Below are positions 19,010 through 27,914 of a stretch of DNA of 64,000 nucleotides, one piece after another. The stretch comes from Tissierellia bacterium (GTDB taxonomy: Bacteria > Bacillota > Clostridia > Tissierellales > Peptoniphilaceae). The position numbers and the translations under genes are program-made. Location of the stretch: contig JAUNVD010000007.1 of assembly GCA_030537855.1 (NCBI GenBank), positions 1 to 64,000 on the forward strand. The letters are read 5' to 3'. The notes under the pieces were generated by a model. It was given only the letters and a program-made list of their open reading frames with translations, made no database searches and was not told the DNA's origin. Numbering within the stretch: the first letter of the stretch is position 1; each line of letters opens with the position of its first letter.

Positions 19010-21115
19010 ATGACGAAGAAAAAGAATCCTAAGGAAGAACAGTTAAAACAGTCTTATGTAGATGACAAAGATGCTACAATGACGACAAATGAAGGTGTTC
19101 CCATTCATGAAGATAATTTTACACTAAAGGCTGGAGAACGAGGTCCTTCTCTAATGCAAGATTTTCGTTTTCAAGAAAAACTAATGCATTTTGACCGAGA
19201 AAGAATTCCTGAAAGAGTGGTTCACGCAAGGGGAACTGCTGCTCATGGAGTTTTTACATGTACCAAAAATATGAGTAAGTATACTGCAGCTAGTTTCCTG
19301 TCAAAAAAAGGGAAAGAAACACCTGTATTCTTACGTATTTCCACAGTGCAAGGTTCTAAAGGTTCTGCAGATACAGTTCGAGACCCCCATGGATTTGCAG
19401 TGAAATTTTATACTGACGAAGGTAATTTTGATATTCCAGGACTAACACATCCAGTATTTTTTATTCAAGATGCTATTAAATTTCCAGACATTATCCATGC
19501 AGTAAAACCAGAGCCTAAGAATGAAGTGCCTCAAGGCCAATCCGCTCATAATAATTTCTGGGATTTTGTTGCTAATAACCCAGAAACTTTACACAATGTA
19601 TTTTGGACTATGAGTGACCGTGCAATACCAAGATCCTATCGAATGGTAGATGGATTTGGACTTCATACTTATAAATTTGTAACAGAAGATGAAGAAGTCT
19701 TTTTTGTAAAATTCCACTTTAAACCGGAATTAGGAGTCCATTCTCTTGTTTGGGATGAAGCCCAAAAATTACAAGGAAGAGATCCTGATTTCCATCGTAA
19801 GGATTTAGAAGAAGCAATCCAAAAAGGAGATTATCCAAGATGGACCTTTGGTGTACAAATAATTCCTGAAAAAGATGAATTTATGTTTGATTTTGATATT
19901 TTAGATCCTACAAAGTTATGGCCTGAAGAATTAGTACCTGTTACAGAATGTGGTACTTTAGAATTAAATAGAACGGTGGAAAACTTTTTTGCAGAAAATG
20001 AACAAGCAGCTTTTCACCCTGGTAATTTAGTTCGTGGTATTGAAGCTAGTAATGACCCATTGCTCCAAGGTAGAATGTTCTCCTATACGGATACTCAAAT
20101 GTATCGTCTAAATGGACCGAATTTTCAAGATTTACCTATTAACAGACCATTAGTAGATGTTCATAATAATCAAAGAGATGGAAGTCATCAACATAGAATC
20201 CATACTTCCCGTACTAATTATACCAATAACTCTTTAACAGATAATGCTCCAAAGGAATGTCCTTTCCATAGTGGTGGTTATAAAGAAGTAGAAGCAGCTT
20301 TAGAAGGATTTGTTACAAAGGCTAGACCGGAAAAATTCTTGGATTTTTATACACAACCTAGAATGTTTTATAACTCATTAACAGAGCCGGAACAACAACA
20401 TATGAAAGATGCCATTAAGTTTGAGCTTACAAAATGTGATGAAGTGTCAGTTCGCCAACAAGTAATCAATTTATTAGATCGTGTAGATTCTGATATTGCC
20501 AAAGAAATTGGAGATTATCTAGGACTTAAAGTCCAAAAAGGTGGCAATGAAAAAAATAAAGATAATCATGAGGCCATAGGAACAGGAGATGGAGAAAGAA
20601 AAGACTATGACTATAAAGGAAAATCTGTGGAAAAATCAAAAGCTCTTTCCCAAGAAAATACTCCAAAAAAACCAAATACTTTAAAAGTTGGAGTTATGAT
20701 TTTAGATAATTATGATAAAGATGAAGTTATTCCTGTTTTAAAGGAAATGGAAGATGCAGGAATGTATCTAGAATTAGTATCAAATCATTTAGGGGATATG
20801 GATATGGGCAAAAAGGATAAGATGATGATTGCCGAATCCTTTACCACTACCGATGCTGTTCTTTACGATGCTTTATATGTGGCAGGGGTAAAAAACCTAG
20901 AACCAGAACTTATGGGACGTTTAAAAGGTTTTATCGATGATACCTATACTCATTTTAAACCATTAATCTTAGCTTCCGATTTTCATGATCTCCTAGAAAA
21001 AGAACGTCACGATGAACCTGGAATTCTTTTAGGGGATAAAGAAGGAAAATACAAAGATGATGTAGTAGAACTTGTAACTCAAATGAGATTCTGGGATAGA
21101 GATCAATCAAAGTAA
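19010..21115 (+). CDS. katE: large-subunit (HPII-type) catalase
   Basis: Haem catalase splitting hydrogen peroxide (701 aa, the clade 2 size). Catalytic His72 lies in VVHARGTAAHG. The distal Asn region is FFIQDAIKFPDIIHAV, and the proximal haem ligand Tyr lies in FSYTDTQMYRL. After a charged linker (about residues 515-560) the C-terminal 140 residues form the DJ-1/PfpI-like flavodoxin-fold domain found only in large catalases (KVGVMILDNYDKDEV). The ribosome site AAGGAGG is strong. It is followed by a flavodoxin gene in the same transcript, suggesting an oxidative-stress unit in an otherwise anaerobic gene set. Confidence 0.95.
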   Translation: MTKKKNPKEEQLKQSYVDDKDATMTTNEGVPIHEDNFTLKAGERGPSLMQDFRFQEKLMHFDRERIPERVVHARGTAAHGVFTCTKNMSKYTAASFLSKKGKETPVFLRISTVQGSKGSADTVRDPHGFAVKFYTDEGNFDIPGLTHPVFFIQDAIKFPDIIHAVKPEPKNEVPQGQSAHNNFWDFVANNPETLHNVFWTMSDRAIPRSYRMVDGFGLHTYKFVTEDEEVFFVKFHFKPELGVHSLVWDEAQKLQGRDPDFHRKDLEEAIQKGDYPRWTFGVQIIPEKDEFMFDFDILDPTKLWPEELVPVTECGTLELNRTVENFFAENEQAAFHPGNLVRGIEASNDPLLQGRMFSYTDTQMYRLNGPNFQDLPINRPLVDVHNNQRDGSHQHRIHTSRTNYTNNSLTDNAPKECPFHSGGYKEVEAALEGFVTKARPEKFLDFYTQPRMFYNSLTEPEQQHMKDAIKFELTKCDEVSVRQQVINLLDRVDSDIAKEIGDYLGLKVQKGGNEKNKDNHEAIGTGDGERKDYDYKGKSVEKSKALSQENTPKKPNTLKVGVMILDNYDKDEVIPVLKEMEDAGMYLELVSNHLGDMDMGKKDKMMIAESFTTTDAVLYDALYVAGVKNLEPELMGRLKGFIDDTYTHFKPLILASDFHDLLEKERHDEPGILLGDKEGKYKDDVVELVTQMRFWDRDQSK

Positions 21116-21128
21116 GGAAGTGGCTAGT

Positions 21129-21644
21129 ATGAAAGGTTTAATATCTTATAGTTCAAGAACTGGAAATACGAAAAAATTAGCAGAAACTATTTATGAACAT
21201 TTATCTTCTGTATACGATTTGGATATAAAATCTGTGAAAGAAACATTTGATCCAAAGGACTATGATTTTATTCTCCATGGAATTTGGGTTCGAATGACAG
21301 GTTTAGATAAGGATTCTAAAAAGTTTTTATCCCATTTACCAAAGGGAATGAAAGTAGGAATTTTTGGAACAAGTGGAGGAGAACATGCTTCTGCCCATTC
21401 TAAAAGACTAGATGATGCTTTAAAACATGCAGAAAATCCCTTTGAGTCCTTAGGAACAAAACTTACCTATGGAAAAGTGGATCCAAGTATGATTAGTAAA
21501 ATTGACGGAATTATCGGGAATTTACTTCCAAAGAAGATGAAGTCTTATATTAAAGAAATGTCATTACATTCAAGAGAAGCAACCGAAGAAGAAAGACTGG
21601 AAGTTGCTGATTATTTTAAAAATCAATTACAAGAAAAACTATAG
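21129..21644 (+). CDS. flavodoxin family protein
   Basis: FMN-binding electron carrier of 171 aa. The phosphate-binding loop SYSSRTGNTKKLAE lies at the N-terminus, and the ring-contact region is GIFGTSGGEHASAHSKR. The start at 21129 was preferred to a GTG three codons earlier because GGAAGTGG lies at the right distance. It starts 13 bases after the catalase stop and probably shares its transcript. Confidence 0.88.
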   Translation: MKGLISYSSRTGNTKKLAETIYEHLSSVYDLDIKSVKETFDPKDYDFILHGIWVRMTGLDKDSKKFLSHLPKGMKVGIFGTSGGEHASAHSKRLDDALKHAENPFESLGTKLTYGKVDPSMISKIDGIIGNLLPKKMKSYIKEMSLHSREATEEERLEVADYFKNQLQEKL

Positions 21645-21680
21645 AATTAGGCTCCTCGTTTTAAGGAGCCTAATTTTATT
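21645..21680 (+). terminator. intrinsic terminator of katE-flavodoxin
   Basis: Perfect 12-bp stem AATTAGGCTCCT / AGGAGCCTAATT followed by TTATTTCC. Confidence 0.85.
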
Positions 21681-21685
21681 TCCAT

Positions 21686-21723
21686 AAAAAATATCTGCCA
21701 AGACATCTTAGCAGATATTTTTT
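21686..21723 (-). terminator. terminator of the zinc-uptake operon
   Basis: Almost uninterrupted 18-bp stem (AAAAAATATCTGC..GCAGATATTTTTT with AAGA/TCTT inside). T-runs on both strands make it bidirectional. It lies 51 bases past the znuB stop. Confidence 0.75.
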
Positions 21724-21774
21724 ATATTAAAAGGGGTTAGAGAATCTAACGAATAATAATCATATTCTCAAACC

Positions 21775-22599
21775 TTATGGTAAAGGTGGTTGTGTTTGTT
21801 CATGGGATATTTTACGAACACGTCCATAAATCGTAAAGACTATCATTCCGATAACTGCATTAATAACAATGGCTCCCCCAGGTTTAATGTCAAATTTCCA
21901 AGATAGTACAATTCCAACCATCATATAAAGAACACCTAAAATAACAGTAGTAAAAAATGTACTCTTATATGATCTAGCTACGATAAGGGAAGTTGCAACA
22001 GGTAGTACCACTAAAGAAGTTACCATTAAAGCTCCTACCATTTTTACTGCTAAAGCAATGGTTACTGCTGCTAAAAAAGTAAAGATTGTATTGATTCTTT
22101 TCGTATTTACTCCAGATAATCTAGCTGTATTCGGGTCAATGGAAATTGACAATAAAGCTGCATATCTTGTAATAGACGCTACAAGAACCAAGATAAATAC
22201 TATCCCAACATTAATAACATCAATATTTGTTACTGATGAAATACTCCCAAATAAATAGGACTCAAAGGAATTTCCCCCTGGTGCAAAATCAGATAAAATT
22301 GCTGCAATCCCAAGTCCTGTACTCATAATAACTGCTGTTGCCATATCCCCATATTGAGGGAATTTTTTACGAATCGTTTCAATTAAAAATGCGGCAATCA
22401 CACAGACAATCATCGATCCAATAATCGGGTCAAAGCCCAAGATCAATCCTAAACCAACTCCTGTTAAAGATGTATGGGAGAGAGCATCTCCAATCATAGA
22501 GGTTTTTCGATTGACCATTACAATTCCAATCAATGGAATCATCACTGATAACATAAACCCTACTAAGAGGGCCTTACGCATAAATGCAAAACTTAACAT
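21775..22599 (-). CDS. znuB: metal (zinc/manganese) ABC transporter permease
   Basis: Membrane subunit of the ABC-3 family (274 aa, about eight membrane segments). The family hallmark SMIGDALSHTSLTGVGLG is near the N-terminus, and SIDPNTARLSGVNTKRIN marks the cytoplasmic coupling region. It moves the metal delivered by the ZnuA-like protein. It is the last gene of the operon; its ATG lies inside the end of znuC (seven-base overlap). Zinc is inferred from the ZinT neighbour. Confidence 0.92.
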   Translation of the reverse strand: MLSFAFMRKALLVGFMLSVMIPLIGIVMVNRKTSMIGDALSHTSLTGVGLGLILGFDPIIGSMIVCVIAAFLIETIRKKFPQYGDMATAVIMSTGLGIAAILSDFAPGGNSFESYLFGSISSVTNIDVINVGIVFILVLVASITRYAALLSISIDPNTARLSGVNTKRINTIFTFLAAVTIALAVKMVGALMVTSLVVLPVATSLIVARSYKSTFFTTVILGVLYMMVGIVLSWKFDIKPGGAIVINAVIGMIVFTIYGRVRKISHEQTQPPLP

Positions 22600-23264
22600 G
22601 ATTTTATAACTCCATCCTCTATTCTATAAGTCTCACTGACTTCTGCTATACTCTCTATCTCTTTTAACTCGTGAGTAACCATAACTACAGTAATCCCACG
22701 ATTTTGGTTTAAATCTCTTAGGGTTCGGATAAAATGTTCCTTATTATCCTTATCTACTCCAGCTGTAGGCTCGTCTAAGATTAATAGTTTTGGATTATTA
22801 ATTAAGGCTCGACAAATCATCGCCCTTTGTTGTAATCCTCCAGAAAGTTCGTTTACTGGACGATAAATATACTTTTCCATACCCATTTCTCTTAATACAG
22901 CTTTAGCTTTTTCATAATGTTTTTTGTTAGGAATTTTTAACCAGCCAAAATCCTCATAAAGATTTAAGGTTACAAGTTCTAAACATGTTATAGGGAAGGC
23001 AATAGAGTTTACTACGTTGATTTGAGGAACATATCCGATTTCCTTGTAACTTGTATAGGTTTCAATAGGTTTTCCTAAAATATTAACTTCTCCTCGTCGA
23101 GGTTTTAATTCCCCAAGCATAACTTTTAGTAAGGTGGATTTACCGCTACCATTCCCTCCAAGTATTAAAACAAATCCCCCTTCTTTAATCTTTAAATTAC
23201 AGTCATGAAGGACTAGGTCTTCATTATAGCCAAAGTCCATATCTTTAATATCTATGGCAGCCAA
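22593..23264 (-). CDS. znuC: metal ABC transporter ATP-binding protein
   Basis: ATPase subunit (223 aa) with Walker A GGNGSGKST, signature LSGGLQQRAMICRAL and Walker B LLILDEPTAG. Size and gene order match ZnuC/MntB-type importers. It lies four bases after the binding-protein gene and overlaps the permease gene. Confidence 0.93.
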   Translation of the reverse strand: MAAIDIKDMDFGYNEDLVLHDCNLKIKEGGFVLILGGNGSGKSTLLKVMLGELKPRRGEVNILGKPIETYTSYKEIGYVPQINVVNSIAFPITCLELVTLNLYEDFGWLKIPNKKHYEKAKAVLREMGMEKYIYRPVNELSGGLQQRAMICRALINNPKLLILDEPTAGVDKDNKEHFIRTLRDLNQNRGITVVMVTHELKEIESIAEVSETYRIEDGVIKSC

Positions 23265-23268
23265 GCTC

Positions 23269-24588
23269 TCACCTCCTCATTGATTCATATAGATTTTCTA
23301 AATTCATTTCCATTAAATCTACATAATTTAAATTTTTATCTCTTTGTTCTTTGGTAATATACTCCATAGAAGCTAAGGGTACAATTTCTCCACCAATTTC
23401 TTCTGCTAAAGCTTGTGCTCCTTTAGGCTGAGTACCAAATTCATAAAAGATAGTTTTTATATCTTTAGCTTGGGCAAAGTCCACTGCCTTTTTTATCGTT
23501 TTCAAACTAGGATCTTCTATACTTGTAAGTCCTTGTAATGGATATTGAATCAAATCAAAATCCCTTGCTAAATATGCATAAGCATAATGCATAACAATAA
23601 ATTCTCGATGTTCTAACTCTCGGAATTTATCATTATATTCTGCTTGTAAACTTGTTAAAGCATCTACATAATTTAATTTATTTTTTCTAAATTTTCTTTC
23701 ATATTTTGGATATTTTTTAATAAATTTATCTTGAATACTGTTAATATATCTTTTCCCATTGTCTATAGATAACCAAGAATGAGGGTCATAGGTTATCTTA
23801 TCCATACCAGAAGATGAACCTTCTAGTAGAATTTTCATTTTATCTGTATCTCTTAAAAGATCTCCATTTAAATCTAAAAGTTCATAAGGCAATAATTCTT
23901 CTGTTAAGCGATCACAGATAAATACCCAATTCCCTGCTTCTGGTAATTTATAATAAATCTGTCCAGACTCATGGCCCATCTCAATGCCGTATACTATTCC
24001 GTCTTCCACATCGATGGTTTCTTTTTGATGTATTAATTTCCCCTTTTGTTCCATGATTTTTTTACCCTTGGCCACTAATTCCTCAAGATCTAAATTATCT
24101 TTATTATTAAAAAAGGCAATTCTCATAACATCTTCATGAGTATGCCCAAAATCAAGGGTATATTTTTTCGTATCTAAATCCAAGCTTGCCATAAATTGAA
24201 AGTCTCCAATGGCAGCTGCTCCTTTATAGGTAATAAGGTCTACAGATTCTGACAAAACTAGCACATCTAAATCTGGTAAGTTTTCTCTTACTGTTTCTAC
24301 CCAAGGTTCCATATTAGCTCCGTTAACTACTAATAAGTCAGCATCGGCCAATTGTTTCATATCCTTTGGGGAAGGCTCCCATAGATGTGCCGCTTTATCT
24401 TCCGGCATAAAAGAGCGTACTTCTAGTACATCTCCTGCAACCAATTTTGTTAGATCATAAATTGGAAAAAAGGAGGTATAGACAACAGGTTTTCCAGATT
24501 CTTCTACCGCTTCTTTCTCATTACTACATCCAGCTAAAAGCAATACAAATATTAAGAAAATCAAAGGAAAAACCCATTTTTTCTTCAT
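23269..24588 (-). CDS. znuA: zinc ABC transporter substrate-binding lipoprotein with inserted domain
   Basis: Cluster A-I metal-binding lipoprotein of 439 aa; ordinary members have about 310. The lipobox is LLLAGCSNE. First lobe: VVYTSFFPIYDLTKLVAGD and the metal His in AAHLWEPSPKD. Second lobe: DPHSWLSIDNG, His in HYAYAYLARDF and EFGTQPKGAQALAEEIGGE. Between the lobes, where a His-rich loop is usual, lies an insert of roughly 130 residues (about 125-255) containing DFGHTHEDVMRIAFF and GIEMGHESGQIYYKLPE, apparently a small beta-rich domain. I infer extra metal sensing or capture. The start has TAGGAGG upstream. A strong hairpin separates it from zinT. Confidence 0.88.
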   Translation of the reverse strand: MKKKWVFPLIFLIFVLLLAGCSNEKEAVEESGKPVVYTSFFPIYDLTKLVAGDVLEVRSFMPEDKAAHLWEPSPKDMKQLADADLLVVNGANMEPWVETVRENLPDLDVLVLSESVDLITYKGAAAIGDFQFMASLDLDTKKYTLDFGHTHEDVMRIAFFNNKDNLDLEELVAKGKKIMEQKGKLIHQKETIDVEDGIVYGIEMGHESGQIYYKLPEAGNWVFICDRLTEELLPYELLDLNGDLLRDTDKMKILLEGSSSGMDKITYDPHSWLSIDNGKRYINSIQDKFIKKYPKYERKFRKNKLNYVDALTSLQAEYNDKFRELEHREFIVMHYAYAYLARDFDLIQYPLQGLTSIEDPSLKTIKKAVDFAQAKDIKTIFYEFGTQPKGAQALAEEIGGEIVPLASMEYITKEQRDKNLNYVDLMEMNLENLYESMRR

Positions 24589-24599
24589 ATAATCCTCCT

Positions 24600-24667
24600 A
24601 AAAAGAGAGGTTGAATTTGGAAATGGAGGTTCCATTGGAACCTACCATTTCAATCTTCTCCCTCTTT
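24600..24667 (-). terminator. strong hairpin between zinT and znuA (terminator/attenuator)
   Basis: On the minus strand nested stems AAAGAGG..CCTCTTT-type, GAAATGG / CCATTTC and AGGTTCC / GGAACCT close a tiny loop and are followed by TTTTTAGG. The structure fills the 89-base gap. It should stop most transcripts after zinT, with znuABC made by read-through or from an internal promoter. Confidence 0.7.
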
Positions 24668-24677
24668 ACATTATTTA

Positions 24678-25358
24678 TTATTCAGTAATTTCTTCTGTTA
24701 ATTGAGCCATAGTAGAAGATGGTTTTACAAAAGTTGGGTACCATCCCTCTTTTGCTAATAATTCATCAGCATCATCTCCATATCTCATATGGAAGTGAGT
24801 AAGAGCTTCTTCTCCATGAACAGGCATCATTAATAGAACTTTATAAGGTGCATCATCAGATTTAGCTTTGAAGATATTCCACTCTAATGTGGAAGCACCA
24901 TGTTGTACTTCTTTGGATTCTACAAATTCAAATTCAGATTCACCAATGGAATTACCGTCTTTGTCTTTAAATCCATCTAAGAAAGTAACTTTATCTCCTT
25001 CAATTACCAAACCATCAAAATCACATTGTCTTTTTGCAACATAATCAGCTTTTGCTTTGGCAACATCTACACCTTCTTTTTCTGCTAACTCTTCAAAAGC
25101 AGGTTGTAACTCCTCTTCATCAAGGTAAGCACCCATATTATTCCACTCGCCATCCCAATCTGCCATAGAAATTTCGCCACCTGTATCTTCAGCAGCTTCG
25201 TTATTATGGTTATGATTGTTTTCTACAGCTTCATTATTTGCAGCATTGTTTCCAGCGTTATTAGCAGCATTATTGCCACCATTTCCGCCACCACAAGCAG
25301 TAAGTAATAATGCGGAAGCAAGAGTTCCAACAACGATTAATTTTTTAAAGTTTTTCAT
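24678..25358 (-). CDS. zinT: ZinT-domain zinc-binding lipoprotein
   Basis: Secreted, lipid-anchored zinc chaperone (226 aa). The lipobox LLLTACGGG is followed by an Asn/Ala-rich linker and a short His-bearing stretch (ENNHNHNNEA). The ZinT/YodA calycin-like domain starts at about residue 65 with MADWDGEWNNMGAYL and ends with the zinc ligands and signature THFHMRYGDD and EGWYPTF. In streptococcal AdcA this domain is fused to the binding protein. Here it is a separate first gene, so it can be made in excess over the transporter. The promoter carries a palindrome suitable for a Zur-type repressor. Confidence 0.93.
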   Translation of the reverse strand: MKNFKKLIVVGTLASALLLTACGGGNGGNNAANNAGNNAANNEAVENNHNHNNEAAEDTGGEISMADWDGEWNNMGAYLDEEELQPAFEELAEKEGVDVAKAKADYVAKRQCDFDGLVIEGDKVTFLDGFKDKDGNSIGESEFEFVESKEVQHGASTLEWNIFKAKSDDAPYKVLLMMPVHGEEALTHFHMRYGDDADELLAKEGWYPTFVKPSSTMAQLTEEITE

Positions 25359-25382
25359 AAGAACCTCCTAAAAGTAATTGAT

Positions 25383-25422
25383 ATGATATATACAATGATA
25401 ACATATATCATTGATATTGCAA
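25383..25422 (-). promoter_or_regulatory. zinT promoter overlapped by a palindrome (candidate Zur site)
   Basis: On the minus strand TTGCAA (25422-25417), a 16-base spacer and an extended -10 TGTTATCAT (hexamer 25400-25395) form a plausible promoter. Perfect 9-bp arms ATGATATAT (25383-25391) and ATATATCAT (25403-25411) flank the -10. A repressor bound there would block transcription. Zur is inferred from gene content; the sequence is not the Bacillus Zur consensus. Confidence 0.5.
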
Positions 25423-25701
25423 CCAATTTCTATTGTTTTTTATTTTACCGTAATATTTTATAAATACCACACTTTTTTATTATTTTGTTCGATTCCAAAT
25501 ACATTTTATTAATATATTGAATCATATTTTTCTTTTTATCCACTGTATTTAAAGTTTTACAAGTGAATATTAATTATTTTTTCAATATATTTAACTGATT
25601 TTTAAATACATATGAATATTATTTAAAAAAATAAAAATATAAATAAAATTCTTTTTTATAAATAAGGTTTTAATTGATATTAAAAATCAATACCTAGTAT
25701 T
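25423..25701. other. gene-free AT-rich spacer
   Basis: Very AT-rich stretch between the zinT promoter and the terminator of the yqeB operon. I see no open frame, repeat or structured RNA in it. Confidence 0.5.
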
Positions 25702-25749
25702 AAAAAACCTCTACAATGTTTACTCATTTTTACAAACATTATAGAGGTT
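25702..25749 (-). terminator. terminator of the xanthine dehydrogenase operon
   Basis: 16-bp stem with one mismatch (AACCTCTATAATGTTT / AAACATTGTAGAGGTT on the minus strand) followed by TTTTTTA, 22 bases after the yqeB stop. Confidence 0.8.
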
Positions 25750-25771
25750 CAAATGTATCTTTAATTCTTCC

Positions 25772-26587
25772 TTAAATCTTTTTCTTCCATTTTAAATAAT
25801 AAAACCCTTCAAGAACTCCTCCACCAATATTTCTTGCTTTATCAGAAATATAATAACATGCACTTACCTCTCCTCGAGGATCAACATCTGCAATTTTCAT
25901 TCCTTTATGGACGATTGTACCATCACCAATTAATCCTCGTAATACTCCATCAAGTTTAGATTTAACAGCTACATCTTCGATTTGGGCAATCTTTTCTCCC
26001 TTTTTTACAAGATCTCCAATCTTACGAATATGTTTCAGTTCTCCAGAGTTTGGTGCATGGATGACTCTTTCAGAAGTATAACCCATAATGTCCCCAGGAA
26101 TTCCTGTGTTTTCCTGAGGAGGTCCAGAAAAAATAAGTCGCCCTAAATCATGGCCACGATTTGTTTCTACTACTAAATCCACATCTTCTCCTGCAATAAA
26201 TCCAGGTCCAACTCCAATGGTAATTGGGGCCATATTTTTATTGGTTCCTATATTCTTTTTTGCCAAAATAGCATCCACCACAGCCATAGGTTTTATCTCA
26301 TAAATAGAGTCCCCTTTTGGATCTACGTACAATGGAATATTCCCTTGATCCCATACTTTTTCAATTTCTTTTAAAGAATCGATACGAACAGCCTTTATAT
26401 CTTCAACTTCTTTTTCCCCAAAATAGACAGCATCACAAAGTGCAACTCCACGGCGAATAGCCGTTGGCTTCTCAACATCTAAAATTAAAATAGCATTTCC
26501 ACTACGATGTAATTTTTGTATAATACCTGTGGCCACATCTCCTCCACCACGAATAATGATGATTGGTTTTTCTTTATAGTACATCAT
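25772..26587 (-). CDS. yqeB: selenium-dependent molybdenum hydroxylase maturation protein YqeB (EF2563 family)
   Basis: Family of about 270 aa found with selenium-requiring molybdenum hydroxylases. The N-terminal Rossmann-like segment is PIIIIRGGGDVATGIIQKL. Further conserved blocks are VDPKGDSIYEIKPMAVVDAI, ITIGVGPGFIAGEDVDLVVE and a C-terminal biotinyl-like beta segment (HAPNSGELKHIRKIGDLVKK). The exact chemistry is unknown; it is thought to help insert selenium into the cofactor. The start is uncertain: an ATGATG pair at 26587/26584 fits the family length, although the open frame extends 15 codons further. It overlaps the mocA stop by 14 bases. Confidence 0.87.
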   Translation of the reverse strand: MMYYKEKPIIIIRGGGDVATGIIQKLHRSGNAILILDVEKPTAIRRGVALCDAVYFGEKEVEDIKAVRIDSLKEIEKVWDQGNIPLYVDPKGDSIYEIKPMAVVDAILAKKNIGTNKNMAPITIGVGPGFIAGEDVDLVVETNRGHDLGRLIFSGPPQENTGIPGDIMGYTSERVIHAPNSGELKHIRKIGDLVKKGEKIAQIEDVAVKSKLDGVLRGLIGDGTIVHKGMKIADVDPRGEVSACYYISDKARNIGGGVLEGFYYLKWKKKI

Positions 26588-27146
26588 TGATTTTCTCATA
26601 ATCTTTTGGAGTATCAATATCTGTGTGTTCAAGACCTTCTTCTATGACTACCTTTTCCACAGGGTGGTCTTTTAATAAAAGAACTCCTCCTTCATCTCCT
26701 TTTAAGGCTAGGAGACCTTCCTTCGTATTTGCTGGAAATAGCATTGGCGCACCACGTTTTCCATCATAGTATGGTACTGTTATTTTTGTAGGATCTTTTT
26801 GGAAAGTTTCGGTGATTTTTTCTACTGTCTCTTTCGAAACAAAAGGCTGGTCACAAACAAAGAACATATACCCTTCTAATTTCTCTGGTGAATTTTCCAC
26901 TCCAATTCGAATAGATTCAGACTTACCAATATGAGCATTGGGATTGTCAAAGACTTCAAATCCTTTTTCTTTTCCATATTCTAAAATATCTTTATCATTG
27001 GAAACTAAAATTTTAGGTCTAAAGTCCATTTCTGCCACTAGATCTACCGTATACTTATACATTTCTTTTCCATCAATAAGAAGTTTTAGTTTATTTTCTC
27101 CCATTCTTCTGGATAATCCTGAAGCCATAACTATTGCACTAATCAT
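26574..27146 (-). CDS. mocA: MocA-type molybdenum cofactor nucleotidyltransferase
   Basis: Predicted CTP:molybdopterin cytidylyltransferase, forming the cytosine dinucleotide form of the cofactor used by xanthine dehydrogenase-type enzymes (190 aa). The catalytic loop is VMASGLSRRMGENKL, and the metal-binding region FFVCDQPFVSKETV is typical of MocA. The start at 27146 was chosen because AGAAAGGGG lies upstream. It overlaps the end of yqeC by eight bases. Confidence 0.88.
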   Translation of the reverse strand: MISAIVMASGLSRRMGENKLKLLIDGKEMYKYTVDLVAEMDFRPKILVSNDKDILEYGKEKGFEVFDNPNAHIGKSESIRIGVENSPEKLEGYMFFVCDQPFVSKETVEKITETFQKDPTKITVPYYDGKRGAPMLFPANTKEGLLALKGDEGGVLLLKDHPVEKVVIEEGLEHTDIDTPKDYEKINDVL

Positions 27147-27834
27147 AAAATATCCCCTTTCTTCCAGAGCCATAAAAGAAATGTATATCTTTACATTCCT
27201 TTTTCAGTATTTCTATAATATTTTTCCCATACCTTAATAATTCTTTTGTATCACAACCATTTAAAAAAAAGAATTTTTCTCCCATTGCATATTGGAAAAT
27301 ACCATTTTCTTCAATGATTATCCTTTTTAATACATCTATATTCATAGTATTTCCATATCTTTTTTGAAATAATGGATATTGAAAAACAGTATCCTCTGAT
27401 AATTCCATACTTAGAGAATAGATAGGTAGGATTCCTAAGGTTTTGGTGGTACCTGGTAATATAACAGGTTCCCAAGTTTCCCATGCTTTTAGTGGAAGTC
27501 CTCGACTCCCATCTCCTTCATATATCGTATATGAAAACTCATCGATTTTTGGAAAGTTATCTTGATGGTATCCAATCATCTTCTTTCCTTTTTTTTCCTT
27601 TGCCGAAATTACTAAAGCAGTATTTGGTACATCTTTTAAGTCAAAAACTAAAGTTTCATCTTCTTTTAAATTTTCAGGAATGAGTATTTTTGTAGATACC
27701 GTTAATAAAGTCTTTCCTCTTTTTTTATATTCTCTCCCCAAATAATAGAGCATCGTCGTCTTTCCATGACAACCTACAATCCCAAGAATATCTTTTTCCT
27801 TCATATTCAATATAGAGTCTATGGATTTTTTCAT
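27139..27834 (-). CDS. yqeC: selenium-dependent hydroxylase accessory protein YqeC
   Basis: 231-aa P-loop protein of the YqeC family that accompanies YqeB. A Walker A-like motif GIVGCHGKTTMLYYLG lies at the N-terminus, followed by STKILIPE. The central EGDGSRGLPLKAW block is the family hallmark. Its molecular role is not established. It follows the xanthine dehydrogenase gene and is followed by mocA with overlap. Confidence 0.87.
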   Translation of the reverse strand: MKKSIDSILNMKEKDILGIVGCHGKTTMLYYLGREYKKRGKTLLTVSTKILIPENLKEDETLVFDLKDVPNTALVISAKEKKGKKMIGYHQDNFPKIDEFSYTIYEGDGSRGLPLKAWETWEPVILPGTTKTLGILPIYSLSMELSEDTVFQYPLFQKRYGNTMNIDVLKRIIIEENGIFQYAMGEKFFFLNGCDTKELLRYGKNIIEILKKECKDIHFFYGSGRKGIFYD

Positions 27835-27883
27835 ATTTCCCCCTACTTATGTTTATACCCATAGTTTAAAGTTTTCTCCCAAA

Positions 27884-27908
27884 AGAAAAAGGAGAGGTTC
27901 CCCTCTCC
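27884..27908 (-). terminator. hairpin after the xanthine dehydrogenase gene
   Basis: Minus-strand stem GGAGAGG / CCTCTCC with a four-base loop followed by TTTTTCTTTT, directly after the stop. It probably lowers expression of the downstream maturation genes relative to the enzyme. Confidence 0.75.
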
Positions 27909-27914
27909 TGTCTC

